The notes: generated by a model not told the origin, from the letters alone. DNA of 64,000 bases from Megaleporinus macrocephalus (GCA_021613375.1 CM038728.1:33837299-33901298); one strand, 5' to 3'. Positions 11,170 through 21,587 are shown, numbered from the stretch's first letter. Translations and numbers: made by a program.

Positions 11170-11860
11170 AATTTCATTGCAGTCGTGCTCACGGATGATG
11201 TTGATGTTGAAGAAACAGACCAGCCGGCTATGACCAAGGCTGAGAAGATACGGCCGTCCCCGCTCTGGCGCTGAAAGCCCAGGGCCCGGAGGAATTCGAG
11301 GTGGGCTTTAAAGGGACCCGAGACTCGCTAGCACGGCAAGCTGTCTCCAGATATCCGTTCCCATTCTGAGCTCACGTCTATCCCAGCAAGACTATCAACA
11401 CGGAACATTAATGCCCCGGCGTCGCCGAAAGCTGCTTGCGCCGCAGCTCTTTTGAGGTGTGTGCCGGTTGCAGGCGGAGGTTGTCTTTGAGAGAAACGAC
11501 TCACGCTGAGATGGTTGAGTCACGGCGAGCGCTGAAAGGTTCTTCTCTGCGCGTTCCTGACAGCCGAGTCCTTTTCTCTAACCCCGCTCTCTCATCTGCC
11601 CTCCGCCGGGGGAGTTTTAATGACCCGTGCCACTTCTGAGCACAAGTAGCCTTGTGTGTCGGCCTGGAGATCAAAAGGCCGGAGGGTTTACCTGCTTCTC
11701 CTCCACGTCCTTTGTTGTGGGATGAAAATTTCAACAGATATCACAGGCAGATCAAAGCGACGCCGGCTTGCTCATTTGCCGGGAGTTGTATGCTCGATTC
11801 CAAAGTGATATGCATGAAAGAGAAACAGAAGAATTACAGGTGATATTCCAGGAAAAGCAC
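11170..11860. other. single-copy GC-richer island; candidate conserved non-coding DNA
   Basis: About 700 bp of non-repetitive sequence with balanced composition, clearly different from its AT-rich flanks. Open frames on both strands (11436-11639, 11501-11734) overlap one another and have no recognisable domain. An enhancer-like conserved element or an old exon are both possible. From 11860 to 12267 the sequence is AT-rich with nothing identifiable. Confidence 0.3.
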
Positions 11861-12267
11861 TTGGAAACACGGACCTAATGGGATATACCTATATTATTCC
11901 TACTGTATATACTTATGAATTAATATAGAGCCATAATGAGCTGCATGCTGTACAGAAATAGATTAAATCTTTTATGAATGGAGCTTCTTTTGCTCATTTG
12001 TCTCCAACACTCTGCTTTTTAAACAGATATTACATTACAGTTACATTTTAGGGCCAAATTTAAACAAATAATACTATAGTTTTTCAAATTTTAACATAGT
12101 TTGAAAATTAACTGTTAGTCTGTCGGAACAAGTCCTCATATTTCCACGTTGCTAATGTAACAATAGAAGGAAAAAACATTCTTTGCTTTCAACACAGAGC
12201 ACAGTGCAAGAGTTTTAGTCACTTATTATATTTAAAAAGTCTTCCTTCAGTGGAGGTTCATTTCACA

Positions 12268-12665
12268 TACACTACCGCTCAAAAGTTTAGGATCACTTTA
12301 GAATTTAATTTCATGTAATTTTCATGCAATTCAACAATATTGTCCATTTCTCAATTAATGTAAGTGTATCAGATGATTTTTAAAGAATATAAATGTTTGT
12401 ATTAAAGTCTATTTTTGTATAGAGGCTTATTTTACATATAGTTCTATTATCAGTAATTCTCAGTCCTCTGTCTAAATCTCCTGGTACGACCACCAATCCA
12501 AGTTAAGGATGTTATTGGACTAATTGGTTGTTAGGACACTCTTGCTCAATTGTGATCACAGCTGAAAAACATTCTACTAATAAGTGAGTATAAAATGACC
12601 AGAAAGAAACAACTTTCTTTAGAGACCCGTCAGTCCATTGTTGTGTTAAGGAAGAAGATACTTGC
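12268..12665 (+). mobile_element. Tc1-like transposon, 5' end only
   Basis: Begins at a TA with ACTACCGCTCAAAAGTTTAG, a typical Tc1-family inverted terminus, and leads into the first codons of a transposase. Sequence homology ends around 12665; the rest of the element is missing. The 20-bp array starts 115 bp further on. Confidence 0.8.
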
Positions 12666-12732
12666 CACAGTATTTCCTGTGGAGCTTCTTATACAGTATA
12701 ATCTGGAGTATAATAGTATAATTCATAGCTGA
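12595..12732 (+). pseudogene. N-terminus of Tc1-like transposase
   Basis: The 45-residue frame starts MTRKKQLSLETRQSIVVLRK. This is the beginning of the paired-like helix-turn-helix DNA-binding region of Tc1 transposases of the type MPRKKELS-E-R-.IV-L. About 22 residues fit the family; the remaining 23 are read through unrelated sequence to a TGA. A full protein would be about 340 residues, so the catalytic DDE domain is absent and this is a dead fragment. Confidence 0.75.
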
Positions 12733-12779
12733 CTAAAAATGTCTTCACCATAAAAATGTTAAGAAAATATATCAAAGGA

Positions 12780-14731
12780 GGGGGCACGGTGGTGTAGTGG
12801 TTAATACGGTGGTGTAGTGGTTAGTATGGTGGTGTAGTGGTCAGTATGGTGGTGTAGTGGTTAGTATGGTGGTGTAGTGGTTAGTATGGTGGTGTAGTGG
12901 TTAGTATGGTGGTGTAGTGGTTAGTATGGTGGTGTAGAGGTCAGTACGGTGGTGTAGTGGTTAGTATGGTGGTGTAGTGGTTAGTATGGTGGTGTAGTGG
13001 TTAGTATGGTGGTGTAGAGGTCAGTACGGTGGTGTAGTGGTTAGTATGGTGGTGTAGTGGTTAGTATGGTGGTGTAGTGGTTAGTATGGTGGTGTAGAGG
13101 TCAGTACGGTGATGTAGTGGTTAGTATGGTGGTGTAGTGGTTAGTACGGTGGTGTAGTGGTTAGTACGGTGGTGTAGTGGTTAGTATGGTGGTGTAGTGG
13201 TTAGTATGGTGGTGTAGTGGTTAGTGTGGTGGTGTAGTGGTCAGTATGGTGGTGTAGTGGTTAGTACGGTGGTGTAGTGGTTAGTATGGTGGTGTAGTGG
13301 TTAGTATGGTGGTGTAGTGGTTAGTGTGGTGGTGTAGTGGTCAGTATGGTGGTGTAGTGGTTAGTACGGTGGTGTAGTGGTCAGTATGGTGGTGTAGTGG
13401 TCAGTATGGTGGTGTAGTGGTTAGTATGGTGGTGTAGTGGTTAGTATGGTGGTGTAGTGGTTAGTACGGTGGTGTAGTGGTTAGTACGGTGGTGTAGTGG
13501 TCAGTATGGTGGTGTAGTGGTCAGTACGGTGGTGTAGTGGTTAGTACGGTGGTGTAGTGGTTAGTACGGTGATGTAGTGGTCAGTATGGTGGTGTAGTGG
13601 TTAGTACGGTGGTGTAGTGGTTAGTACGGTGGTGTAGTGGTTAGCACGGTGGTGTAGTGGTTAGTATGGTGGTGTAGTGGTTAGTATGGTGGTGTAGTGG
13701 TTAGTATGGTGGTGTAGTGGTCAGTACGGTGGTGTAGTGGTTAGCACGGTGGTGTAGTGGTTAGTATGGTGGTGTAGTGGTTAGTGGTCAGTATGGTGGT
13801 GTAGTGGTTAGTATGGTGGTGTAGTGGTCAGTACGGTGGTGTAGTGGTTAGGATGGTGGTGTAGTGGTTAGTATGGTGGTGTAGTGGTTAGTATGGTGGT
13901 GCAGTGGTCAGTATGGTGGTGTAGTGGTTAGTATGGTGGTGTAGTGGTTAGTATGGTGGTGTAGTGGTTAGTACTGTGTTGTAGTGGTCAGTACGGTGGT
14001 GTAGTGGTCAGTACGGTGGTGTAGTGGTTAGTGTGGTGGTGTAGTGGTCAGTACGGTGGTGTAGTGGTTAGTATGGTGGTGTAGTGGTTAGTATGGTGGT
14101 GTAGTGGTTAGTACGGTGGTGTAGTGGTCAGTATGGTGGTGTAGTGGTTAGTAAGGTGGTGTAGTGGTTAGTATGGTGGTGTAGTGGTTAGTACGTTGGT
14201 GTAATGGTTAGTACGGTGGTGTAGTGGTTAGTACGGTGGTGTAGTGGTTAGTATGGTGGTGTAGTGGTCAGTATGGTGGTGTAGTGGTTAGTATGGTGGT
14301 GTAGTGGTCAGTACGGTGGTGTAGTGGTTAGTATGGTGGTGTAGTGGTTAGTACGGTGGTGTAATGGTTAGTACGGTGGTGTAGTGGTTAGTATGGTGGT
14401 GTAGTGGTTAGTATGGTGGTGTAGTGGTTAGTATGGTGGTGTAGTGGTTAGTGCGGTGGTGTAGTGGTTAGTACGGTGGTGTAGTGGTTAGTAAGGTCGT
14501 GTAGTGGTTAGTACGGTGGTGTAGTGGTTAGTACGGTGGTGTAGTGGTTAGTATGGTGGTGTAGTGGTCAGTATGGTGGTGTAGTGGTTAGTATGGTGGT
14601 GTAGTGGTTAGTACGGTGGTGTAGTGGTTAGTATGGTGGTGTAGTGGTTAGTATGGTGGTGTAGTGGTTAGTGTGGTGGTGTAGTGGTTAGTATGGTGGT
14701 GTAGTGGTCAGTATGGTGGTGTAGTGGTCAG
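12780..14731 (+). repeat. 20-bp minisatellite, array 2 (TE-head array)
   Basis: About 97 copies of GGTGGTGTAGTGGTTAGTAT. The array starts with GGGGGCACGGTGGTGTAGTG, the 5' head of the tRNA-like repeat, and ends by running straight into that repeat's body at 14732. Period is 20 bp throughout, with one irregular unit near 13780-13795 (GTTAGTGGTCAGT) that shifts the phase. Units vary mainly at CGG/TGG and TTAG/TCAG. Each unit contains TGGTGTAGTGG, an exact match to the Pol III A-box consensus TRGYNNARNNG. Confidence 0.95.
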
Positions 14732-14946
14732 CACTGTCTCCTCACAGTAAGATGATCTGGATTGGATTCCCGGTCCAGGTTGTTCTGTGTGGAGTGTGTA
14801 TTTTCTCCCCGTGCTTGAGTTGGTTGGTAATTCGATGGACTTGTGACCTGTCTATGGTGTACCCCGCCTTTGCCCGATGACGCTGGAATTGGCTCTAGCG
14901 CCCCGTGACCCCGACAAGCCGGATTAAGCGGCAGATGGATGGATAT
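14732..14946 (+). mobile_element. tRNA-like dispersed repeat (SINE-like), body and 3' tail
   Basis: Follows array 2 without a gap: CAGCACTGTCTCCTCACAG, then a degenerate B-box region around GGATTGGATTCCC, TTTTCTCCCCGTG, GACCTGTC, GTACCCCGCC, ending AGATGGATGGAT. This is the widely spread teleost repeat that begins GGCACGGTGG and ends in GGAT repeats. Compared with the copy at 17800 it lacks the segment with CCTCCGG and CCCACAGTCC. Confidence 0.85.
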
Positions 14947-14949
14947 ATC

Positions 14950-15240
14950 GAAGAAAAGGTCCCCACAAACCTTTTACATACACACACACTCTATTTCTCA
15001 CACACTTAATAGCTCCTCATACTTTCCATATCACACCGCCCAGAAAACCATCCAACGTTTTAATATCACTAAGCAAAACCACCCCAATTTAAATTGATGA
15101 CAAACATCATTTAAAGACATTACGTCATGGGGACCAGCTTAGGTCCCTATAAGAAGGAAAGATCCCCACAACAGGTTTTGGTCCCCACATTGTGGCTTAA
15201 ACCTGGTGCATACACACACACTCTAATGCTCACACTTAAT
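14950..15240. repeat. dispersed GTCCCCACA repeat with CACACA tracts
   Basis: Contains AAGGTCCCCACAAACC at 14957 and a related GATCCCCACAACAGG at about 15162, each followed by ACATACACACACACTCTA (14978, 15211). This suggests a tandem duplication of about 205-230 bp. The open frame at 15127-15465 runs across this and a poly-C tract and is not a gene. Confidence 0.55.
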
Positions 15241-15412
15241 AGGTGTTTACAGTCATATGAGACCCTTTCGATTATTTATAAACATTTATGTACAGAATTT
15301 CCAGAAGGTCCTTCTCTGCTATATCCACACTCGCTCACCGTTCTATACGTCCACTATATGTGTGTACACCTCCAGACTGTGGTGTTCAATATGTTCCTGC
15401 ACTATTTATTAC

Positions 15413-15440
15413 CCCGCCCCCCACCCCCCACCCCCCCATC
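15413..15440. repeat. C-rich tract
   Basis: A near-homopolymeric C run with A interruptions. It could form an i-motif, or a G-quadruplex on the other strand. Confidence 0.8.
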
Positions 15441-15631
15441 CCATTCATCATTGATCAGTTTCTGACCGCAGGGCCGCTGGTGTCCAAACAGTTTGACTAA
15501 ACCTGATTTTCAGATTTGAGCTCAGGGAGCTGTAAGATCTGCTGTAGTCAGGATATTTACAAATTCCACAGTGGACATAAACGTGTAAAGAAAAGATGAT
15601 AGTCTATGAATAATAATCTCAGATTAATATA

Positions 15632-16115
15632 CAGGGTGAGTCAAAAGTCTCAGGACACACTTTTATTTTAGAAGCGAAAGGGAAAATAACGTATCTGAAT
15701 ACCCCAGCGAGTAACGGGTGAAGGGGCTTATCATCTTGAAAGCTGCCATATTGGATCAAGTGCAAGCTTTTCCAATGGGAAGGTGGTCGTGTAGCAGATC
15801 AAAGAAGACCAGAACTGTCTCAGAAATTGATTGATTTGATCAGATTTGTAATATCTCTTGTGGTTTAAACGTTATAAACACAGAAAGTTGCAACAACAAC
15901 CACATTGAACAACATGTTGAGTGTGCTGTCCCTGGAGTTGAACATAGATCTGACAGTTCTGGTCTTCTTTGATCCGCTACACGACCACCTTCCCATTGGA
16001 AAAACTTGCCCTTGATCCAATATGGCGGCTTTCAAGATGGTAAGACATAGCCTAAAAGATAGGCCCCCTTTATTTCTGAAATAAAAGGGTGTCCTGAGAC
16101 TTTTGACTCACCTTG
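15632..16115. mobile_element. foldback mariner-type MITE
   Basis: This 484-bp element is flanked by TA at 15630-15631 and 16116-16117. The left end CAGGGTGAGTCAAAAGTCTC and the inverted right end differ at one base in the first 20. The inverted repeat resumes inside: AAGCTGCCATATTGGATCAA, GGGAAGGTGGTCGTGTAGC and GATCAAAGAAGACCAGAACT recur inverted at 15950-16045. Most of the element is thus a long hairpin with a loop of about 110 bp. It contains no transposase. Confidence 0.9.
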
Positions 16116-16278
16116 TATAGATACTTTATAACTATTAGCACTATTTAGTTTTTTATTGGCTGCTTGTTCTTTAAAGATCTAACCAAGAGCAGCAACTTCA
16201 ACACGACTGACCAGAGGTTAGAATACACAGCACTACTTCCTCACCCTCACATGTTGGACTGATTTCACTCCACAATAC

Positions 16279-16474
16279 AGTGACTCACTATCACCTCTAC
16301 AGGTACAAAGTGGTACTACAGTGACTCGCTATCACCTCTTCAGGTACAAGGTGATACTACAGTGACTCGCTATCACCTCTTCAGGTACAAAGTGGTACTA
16401 CAGTGACTCACTATCACCTCTTCAGATACAAAGTGGTACTACAGTGACTCACTATCACCTCTTCAGATACAAAG
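16279..16474. repeat. 41-bp minisatellite, five copies
   Basis: Unit is AGTGACTCACTATCACCTCT, then TCAGGTACAAAGTGGTACTAC. Four complete copies and a partial fifth, with few differences. Confidence 0.95.
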
Positions 16475-16559
16475 CCTTTCAGGACTATTTAAATTGACAC
16501 TTTGATTTGTCTTCTGTCTAAAATTAACTGAAAAGCTATTTTGCAATTGGAAAATTAGA

Positions 16560-17060
16560 ATAATTTTAAATGTATTGATCAGGTCTTTTCACTTGGGTGT
16601 GAATTCTGATAAATGTAATGAAGTGTGTAAAACACAGCCCTCGCCAGACGCTGGTCTGGAGGATTTTTGCTTTGGGTCTCGTCTTTATTCAGTGAAATCC
16701 TGCTCACTAGGGCTGAGAGCTTCAGCTGGCCAAGATATGTTCCACGTTTTGGCTCTGAAAAAGCTCCACAGTTGCTTTAGACGTTCAGATGCTTTAGATT
16801 TAATATCATTGTCCTGCGGCAAAGTGAGGAAGCGCCCGCCGATTTCTGAGACATTTGGTGGGACATTTGGTTGAGAATTCGTCCTGCTGCGTCCGTCTGC
16901 AGCCGCATCATCAATAAAGACATTCTGCCACCTCCGCTGTGCCCATGTACACAGATGAGGCTGTTTCCTCCTCTCCTCCTCCTGCTATCACTCCGGTTCA
17001 GGTTCGTCTTCATCTTGTCTGTCTTTTACACCAGCAGGTTGCAGGTGTGACACCCACAAA
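16560..17060. other. single-copy island; candidate conserved non-coding DNA
   Basis: Non-repetitive, balanced composition. Overlapping open frames on both strands (16575-16874 plus, 16777-17013 minus) have no recognisable domain, which argues against coding. Resembles the other candidate islands. Confidence 0.3.
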
Positions 17061-17065
17061 ACCAC

Positions 17066-17205
17066 AGATCTTCACTGTCCAAAGAAAAACATGCATATCT
17101 TTACAGGAGAAACCAAAACATTCTTCACTTTCAATGTAAGTTAATATGAGGAGGTTTTATTCTGAGTAATTTTGGAGCATTTCTATTGGTCCATTCATCA
17201 TTCAT
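17066..17205 (+). mobile_element. partial copy of the GTCGCTGTCCAATG MITE
   Basis: Starts CACTGTCCAAAGAAAAACAT, includes TTTACAGGAGA and ATTTCTATTGGTCCATTCAT, then is cut off by the 20-bp array starting at 17215. Full-length relatives are at 18169-18399 and 34213-34446. Confidence 0.75.
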
Positions 17206-17214
17206 CAACTACGG

Positions 17215-17799
17215 TGATGTACGGTGGTGTAGTGGTTAGTACGGTGGTGTAGTGGTCAGTACGGTGGTGTAGTGGTTAGTATGGTGGTGTAGTGGTTAGT
17301 ATGGTGGTGTAGTGGTTAGTATGGTGGTGTAGTGGTCAGTATGGTGGTGTAGTGGTTAGTATGGTGGTGTAGTGGTCAGTACGGCGGTGTAGTGGTCAGT
17401 ACAGTGGTGTAGTGGTTAGTATGGTGGTGTAGTGGTTAGTACGGTGGTGTAGTGGTCAGTATGGTGGTGTAGTAGTTAGTATAGTGGTGTAGTGGCTAGT
17501 AAGGTGGTGTAGTGGTTAGTATGGTGGTGTAGTGGTTAGTATGGTGGTGTAGTGGTCAGTATGGTGGTGTAGTGGTTAGTGTGGTGGTGTAGTGGTTAGT
17601 AAGGTGGTGTAGTGGTCAGTATGGTGGTGTAGTGGTCAGTATGGTGGTGTACTGGTTAGTATGGTGGTGTAGTGGTCAGTATGGTGGTGTAGTGGTTAGT
17701 GTGGTGGTGTAGTGGTTAGTAAGGTGGTGTAGTGGTCAGTATGGTGGTGTAGCGGTCAGTATGGTGGTGTAGTGGTCAGTATGGTGGTGTAGTGGTCAG
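17215..17799 (+). repeat. 20-bp minisatellite, array 3 (TE-head array)
   Basis: About 29 copies of the same unit as array 2 in the same orientation, running without interruption into a repeat body at 17800. Separate TE copies therefore carry expanded heads. Confidence 0.95.
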
Positions 17800-18075
17800 C
17801 ACTGTCTCCTCACAGTAAGATGATCTGGGTTGGATTCCCGGTCTGGGTGGTTCTGTGTGGAGTGTATATGTTCTCTCTGTGTTTGAGTGGGTTCCTCCGG
17901 GTCCTCCGGTTTTCTCCCACAGTCCAAACACATGCATGTTACGTTGATGTATGTTGGCCATGTGATGGACTGGCGACCTCTCCTCCGCCTTCGCCTGATG
18001 ACGCTGGGATTGGCTCCAGCCTTCCGTGACTCCAACTAGCGGGATAAAGTGGAAGGTAATGGATGGATGGAAGAA
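17800..18075 (+). mobile_element. tRNA-like dispersed repeat (SINE-like), fuller copy
   Basis: CACTGTCTCCTCACAGTAAG, then a B-box-like GGTTGGATTCC (one mismatch to GGTTCRANNCC), then GGGTTCCTCCGGGTCCTCCG, CCCACAGTCC, GGACTGGCGACC, GGGATTGGCTCCAGC, ending GGATGGATGGAAG. The open frames at 17776-18138 on both strands are translations of this repeat. A Tc1-type terminus fragment (GTGCCCAAACTTTCGACTG) follows at about 18091. Confidence 0.9.
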
Positions 18076-18168
18076 TAACCTGGGTAAGTGTGCCCAAACT
18101 TTCGACTGATAGTGTCTATGTGCATTGTTAACAACCAACAGCGGAAAATCTGATGTCAGTGTTTAACA

Positions 18169-18399
18169 TATCATCGCTGTCCAAAGAAAAACTCAACTCT
18201 ACAGGAGAGGCCAAAAACCTCCTACACTTTAAATGTAGTTCAGTGCAATCAGAGTTATTTCCAAGCTATTTTGGAGAATTTCTATTGGTCCATTCATCAT
18301 GAAACCACGTAAACCGCAGCTGTTGTGTTCAAAAGATGTAGAAAAATAGAAATCGACAACAATGGAGATATGTGATTTTCATTGGAGAGCGACGATATA
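18169..18399 (+). mobile_element. 231-bp MITE with CGTCGCTGTCCAATG-type termini
   Basis: Starts TATCATCGCTGTCCAAAG and ends TTGGAGAGCGACGATATA; the two ends are imperfect inverted repeats of about 18-20 bp with TA-rich edges. Inside are ATTTCTATTGGTCCATTCAT and CAGCTGTTGTGTTCAAA. Relatives lie at 17066, 34213, 34583, 36910, 39045 and 59845. No coding capacity. The TA edges suggest a Tc1/mariner-type origin, but no autonomous partner is visible. Confidence 0.8.
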
Positions 18400-18465
18400 C
18401 ATTTTTTAACCTTGAAAACTGCGAATTTCTTTTACTGACCTGAAAGAAACAGGTGAAGTAATGTA

Positions 18466-18470
<5 letters not shown>

Positions 18471-18544
<74 letters not shown>
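18471..18544. repeat. (TA)37 microsatellite
   Basis: Uninterrupted alternation of TA. The YIYIYI open frames overlapping it are not coding. Confidence 0.98.
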
Positions 18545-18545
<1 letters not shown>

Positions 18546-18547
<2 letters not shown>

Positions 18548-18960
18548 AGTAACTGTAGAGAAGTCGGTAGTGTCTCCTGCGCTCATCACGCCGCTCCTGT
18601 TCTCCAGAAGAGTGACTGTTGTGTTGGTGCCGTCGTGCCGTACCTGTAACGCAGGCTTTTCTTTGCGCTTTCATATCAAACCCTATTCGGCCTTTATGAT
18701 CTTGGAGCTTACCAGTGGTTTGCATCATGTGGTAAACCCTCTGAGGTTCTTCTGCTGTTCTTCTCTTTTCTTTATGCTCGTATTTGTCTCTACAACCTTG
18801 AGCGCATTCTTGATCTGTTCACAAGCTTCTCCTCGCGATTGAACAGATTCTTCATCGTTCTTCACTTCACTCAGACACCGTCTGCAAGTTGTTTTGTTGC
18901 TGCGGAGCATATTCAAACATGAAACAGGCTCTGAGACCTGATTGGCTGAGATGCATTTGA
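18546..18960 (-). pseudogene. possible coding remnant, unidentified
   Basis: On the minus strand the frame from 18916 down to 18725 gives a charged, coiled-coil-like peptide with CRRCLSEVKNDEESVQ and ETNTSIKKREEQQK. Immediately downstream a different minus frame continues with further charged sequence (GKLQDHKGRIGFDMKAQRKA). One frameshift would join them into about 120 residues of plausible protein composition. I do not recognise the family and there are no splice sites I would trust. It may be an old retro-copy, a TE gene fragment or chance. Confidence 0.2.
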
Positions 18961-19002
18961 GTTTGTTGTTAGATCAACATCCATGATTCAACAGAATTCT
19001 GA

Positions 19003-20509
19003 AAGGACGGTCAGCGGAGGACAGGGACAGCAGTGATGGTCAGTGGAGGAGAGGAACAGCAGTGATGGTCAGTGGAGGAGAGGAACAGCAGTGAAGGTCT
19101 GTGGAGGAGAGGAACAGCAGTGACGGTCAATGGAGGAAAGGAACAGCAGTGATGGTCAGTGGAGGAGAGGAACAGTAGTGATGGTCAGTGGAGGAGAGGA
19201 ACACCAGTGATGGTCAGTGGAGGAAAGGAACAGCAGTGATGGTCTGTGGAGGAGATGAACAGCAGTGATGGTCAGTGGAGGAGAGGAACAGCAGTGATGG
19301 TCAGTGGAGGAGAAGAACAGCTGTGATGATCAGTGGAGGAGAGGAACAGCAGTGATGGTCAATGGAGGAAAGGAACGGCAGTGATGGTCAGTGGAGGAGA
19401 GGAACAGCAGTGAGGGTCAGTGGAGGAACAGCAGTTATGGTCAGTGGAGGAGAGGAACAGCAGTGAAGGTCAGTGGAGGAAAGGAACGGCAGTGATGGTC
19501 AGTGGAGGAGAGGAACAGCAGTGACAGTCAATGGAGGAAAGGAATGGCAGTGATGGTCAGTGGAGGAGAGGAACGGCAGTGATGATCAGTGGAGGAGAGG
19601 AGGGGCAGTGATGGTCTGTGGAGGAGAGGAACAGCAGTGAGGGTCAGTGGAGGAGAGGAACAGCAGTGATGATCAGTGGAGGAGAGGAACAGCAGTGATG
19701 ATCTGTGGAGGAGAGGAACAGCAGTGATGATCAGTGGAGGAGAGGAACAGCAGTGACGGTCAGTGGAGGAGAGGAACAGCAGTGATGATCTGTGGAGGAG
19801 AGGAACAGCAGTGAGGGTCAGTGGAGGAGAGGAACAGCAGTGATGATCAGTGGAGGAGAGGAACAGCAGTGATGGTCAGTGGAGGAGAGGAACAGCAGTG
19901 AAGGTCAGTGGAGGAGAGGAACAGCAGTGACAGTCAATGGAGGAAAGGAATGGCAGTGATGGTCAGTGGAGGAGAGGAACGGCAGTGATGATCAGTGGAG
20001 GAGAGGAGGGGCAGTGATGGTCTGTGGAGGAGAGGAACAGCAGTGAGGGTCAGTGGAGGAGAGGAACAGCAGTGATGATCAGTGGAGGAGAGGAACAGCA
20101 GTGATGATCTGTGGAGGAGAGGAACAGCAGTGATGATCAGTGGAGGAGAGGAGGGGCAGTGATGGTCAGTGGAGGAGAGGAACGGCAGTGATGATCAGTG
20201 GAGGAGAGGAACAGCAGTGATGATCTGTGGAGGAGAGGAACAGCAGTGAGGGTCAGTGGAGGAGAGGAACAGCAGTGATGATCAGTGGAGGAGAGGAACA
20301 GCAGTGACGGTCAGTGGAGGAGAGGAACAGCAGTGAAGGTCAGTGGAGGAGAGGAACAGCAGTGACGGTCAATGGAGGAAAGGAACAGCAGTGATGGTCA
20401 GTGGAGGAGAGGAACAGCAGTGAAGGTCAGTGGAGGAGAGGAACAGCAGTGAAGGTCAGTGGAGGAGAGGAGGGGCAGTGAAGGTCAGTGGAGGAGAGGA
20501 GATGCAGTA
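19003..20509. repeat. 29-bp minisatellite, about 52 copies
   Basis: Unit is GATGGTCAGTGGAGGAGAGG, then AACAGCAGT. Variants include GACGGT/GAAGGT/GAGGGT and TCTGTGG for TCAGTGG. Identical multi-unit blocks recur: the variant order near 19540-19690 is seen again near 19955-20100. That implies block-wise amplification as well as single-unit steps. Confidence 0.95.
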
Positions 20510-20524
20510 GCATCTATAACACTA

Positions 20525-20696
20525 TGTATGCAAATTAATTTTTATTGACATCTATACTGCTCTGTGATTGGTCACTGCTCAGTACTAGTATTGTTGACCT
20601 GATAATTTTCTGCTTTTACTCAAGTAGTTTAACTTGTGTCAGTATTTTAAACCAATATATGTACTTTCACTTGAGTACTGATACTTGAGTACAACC
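20525..20696. mobile_element. MITE-like fragment with CTTGAGTACTGATACTTGAG
   Basis: Contains TTTTACTCAAGTAGTTTAAC near 20615 and its inverted relative ACTTGAGTACTGATACTTGA near 20670, as in common fish MITEs. Boundaries uncertain. Confidence 0.4.
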
Positions 20697-20920
20697 TTAG
20701 GATGGTGAGGGTGATGATAGGATGATGATCCAGGAATCTGTCATCCACCTTTTTTCACCATCCGGATCTTCGTGCATGGCCACGTCTGCCCTTATATTAA
20801 ACAGTGAAGGCGATATGAGGCATCCCTGCCGAACGGTAGACCAATCCGGTGTCGTACCCGCTACGCTGAGGCTCTTCTTGCGGCGCCAGATTAGATGGCA
20901 CGACATCAGATTGGTACACT
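20697..20920 (-). pseudogene. LINE reverse-transcriptase fragment
   Basis: Minus-strand translation contains TVRQGCLISPSLFNIRAD, matching the reverse-transcriptase block GVRQGC-LSP-LFN of non-LTR retrotransposons, preceded by GTTPDWS (W-G--SDWF in relatives). About 70 residues survive; the neighbouring FADD catalytic block is absent. The fragment is dead and its clade is not assigned. Sequence from 20921 to about 21170 shows nothing identifiable. Confidence 0.7.
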
Positions 20921-21177
20921 AGAAAAACTATGTATCCTATATCTGCTTTATGATCAAAAGCCACATTTCAGTGAAGTAAGACCACCCTGCGGTCCCCTGA
21001 TTAATGGGACTCGCTGCATAAAGTCGACCTCAACACACAAGCATAAAGTAAACAAGATGAAAAGATTTTCATGGCAACATAGCAACGCATACAGCACAGC
21101 CAAAGTATTTGTCTTTGACTGCTATTCATTCAGGTTCGGCTTGTTTTCCAGCACAGCAACCGCAGCCACCGCCACTA

Positions 21178-21184
21178 CCCCCAC

Positions 21185-21216
<32 letters not shown>

Positions 21217-21245
21217 ACCACCACCACTCCCACTCTCCCCACCCC
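21178..21245. repeat. poly-C tract with CCA interruptions
   Basis: A run of about 29 C residues starting at 21187, then CCACCACCA. It creates the proline-rich and glycine-rich open frames on the two strands. Region 21246-21585 has no recognised feature. Confidence 0.95.
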
Positions 21246-21587
21246 CGAGAGTGGCCAGGGACCTCATTAGTTCAAAGCTTGTTATAATTGAGACGTTTAC
21301 AGCCAAAGGCTGGAGTGGTGCACAGAGCCAGAGGGGGCCACCTCTATTTGTTTTCCCTCTCACTCTTCTCCTCGGTATCTCCGTACCCCCCACTCTCCGT
21401 TCCAGAAAGAAAAACAAAGACATTATTCACCGACTTTTGGCAAAGAGTCCACTCTTTACAAATGGCCGGCATCATAGCTGTCATTGTGTGCTGGAGTGTA
21501 ACTGAGTTCAGGCAGCGGCGCTCTGTACTGCAGCACCGTAACTGTTATAATAAACAACCTAAATAAGTTAAAGTTCCACATTAAAGC

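Noticed and set aside
12780..14946. Could the GGTGGTGTAGTGGTTAG unit mark a cluster of real tRNA genes?
   Set aside because: Only the A-box-like head repeats. No anticodon arm, T-arm or terminator follows each unit, and the only B-box-like site is degenerate and occurs once per array.
15127..15465. 112-codon frame ending in a proline run.
   Set aside because: Runs through a dispersed repeat and a poly-C tract; no conserved domain.
18432..18728. Tyrosine/isoleucine (YIYIYI) frames at the TA microsatellites (also at 33834, 34297, 36891, 60137 and 60505).
   Set aside because: Direct translation of (TA)n.
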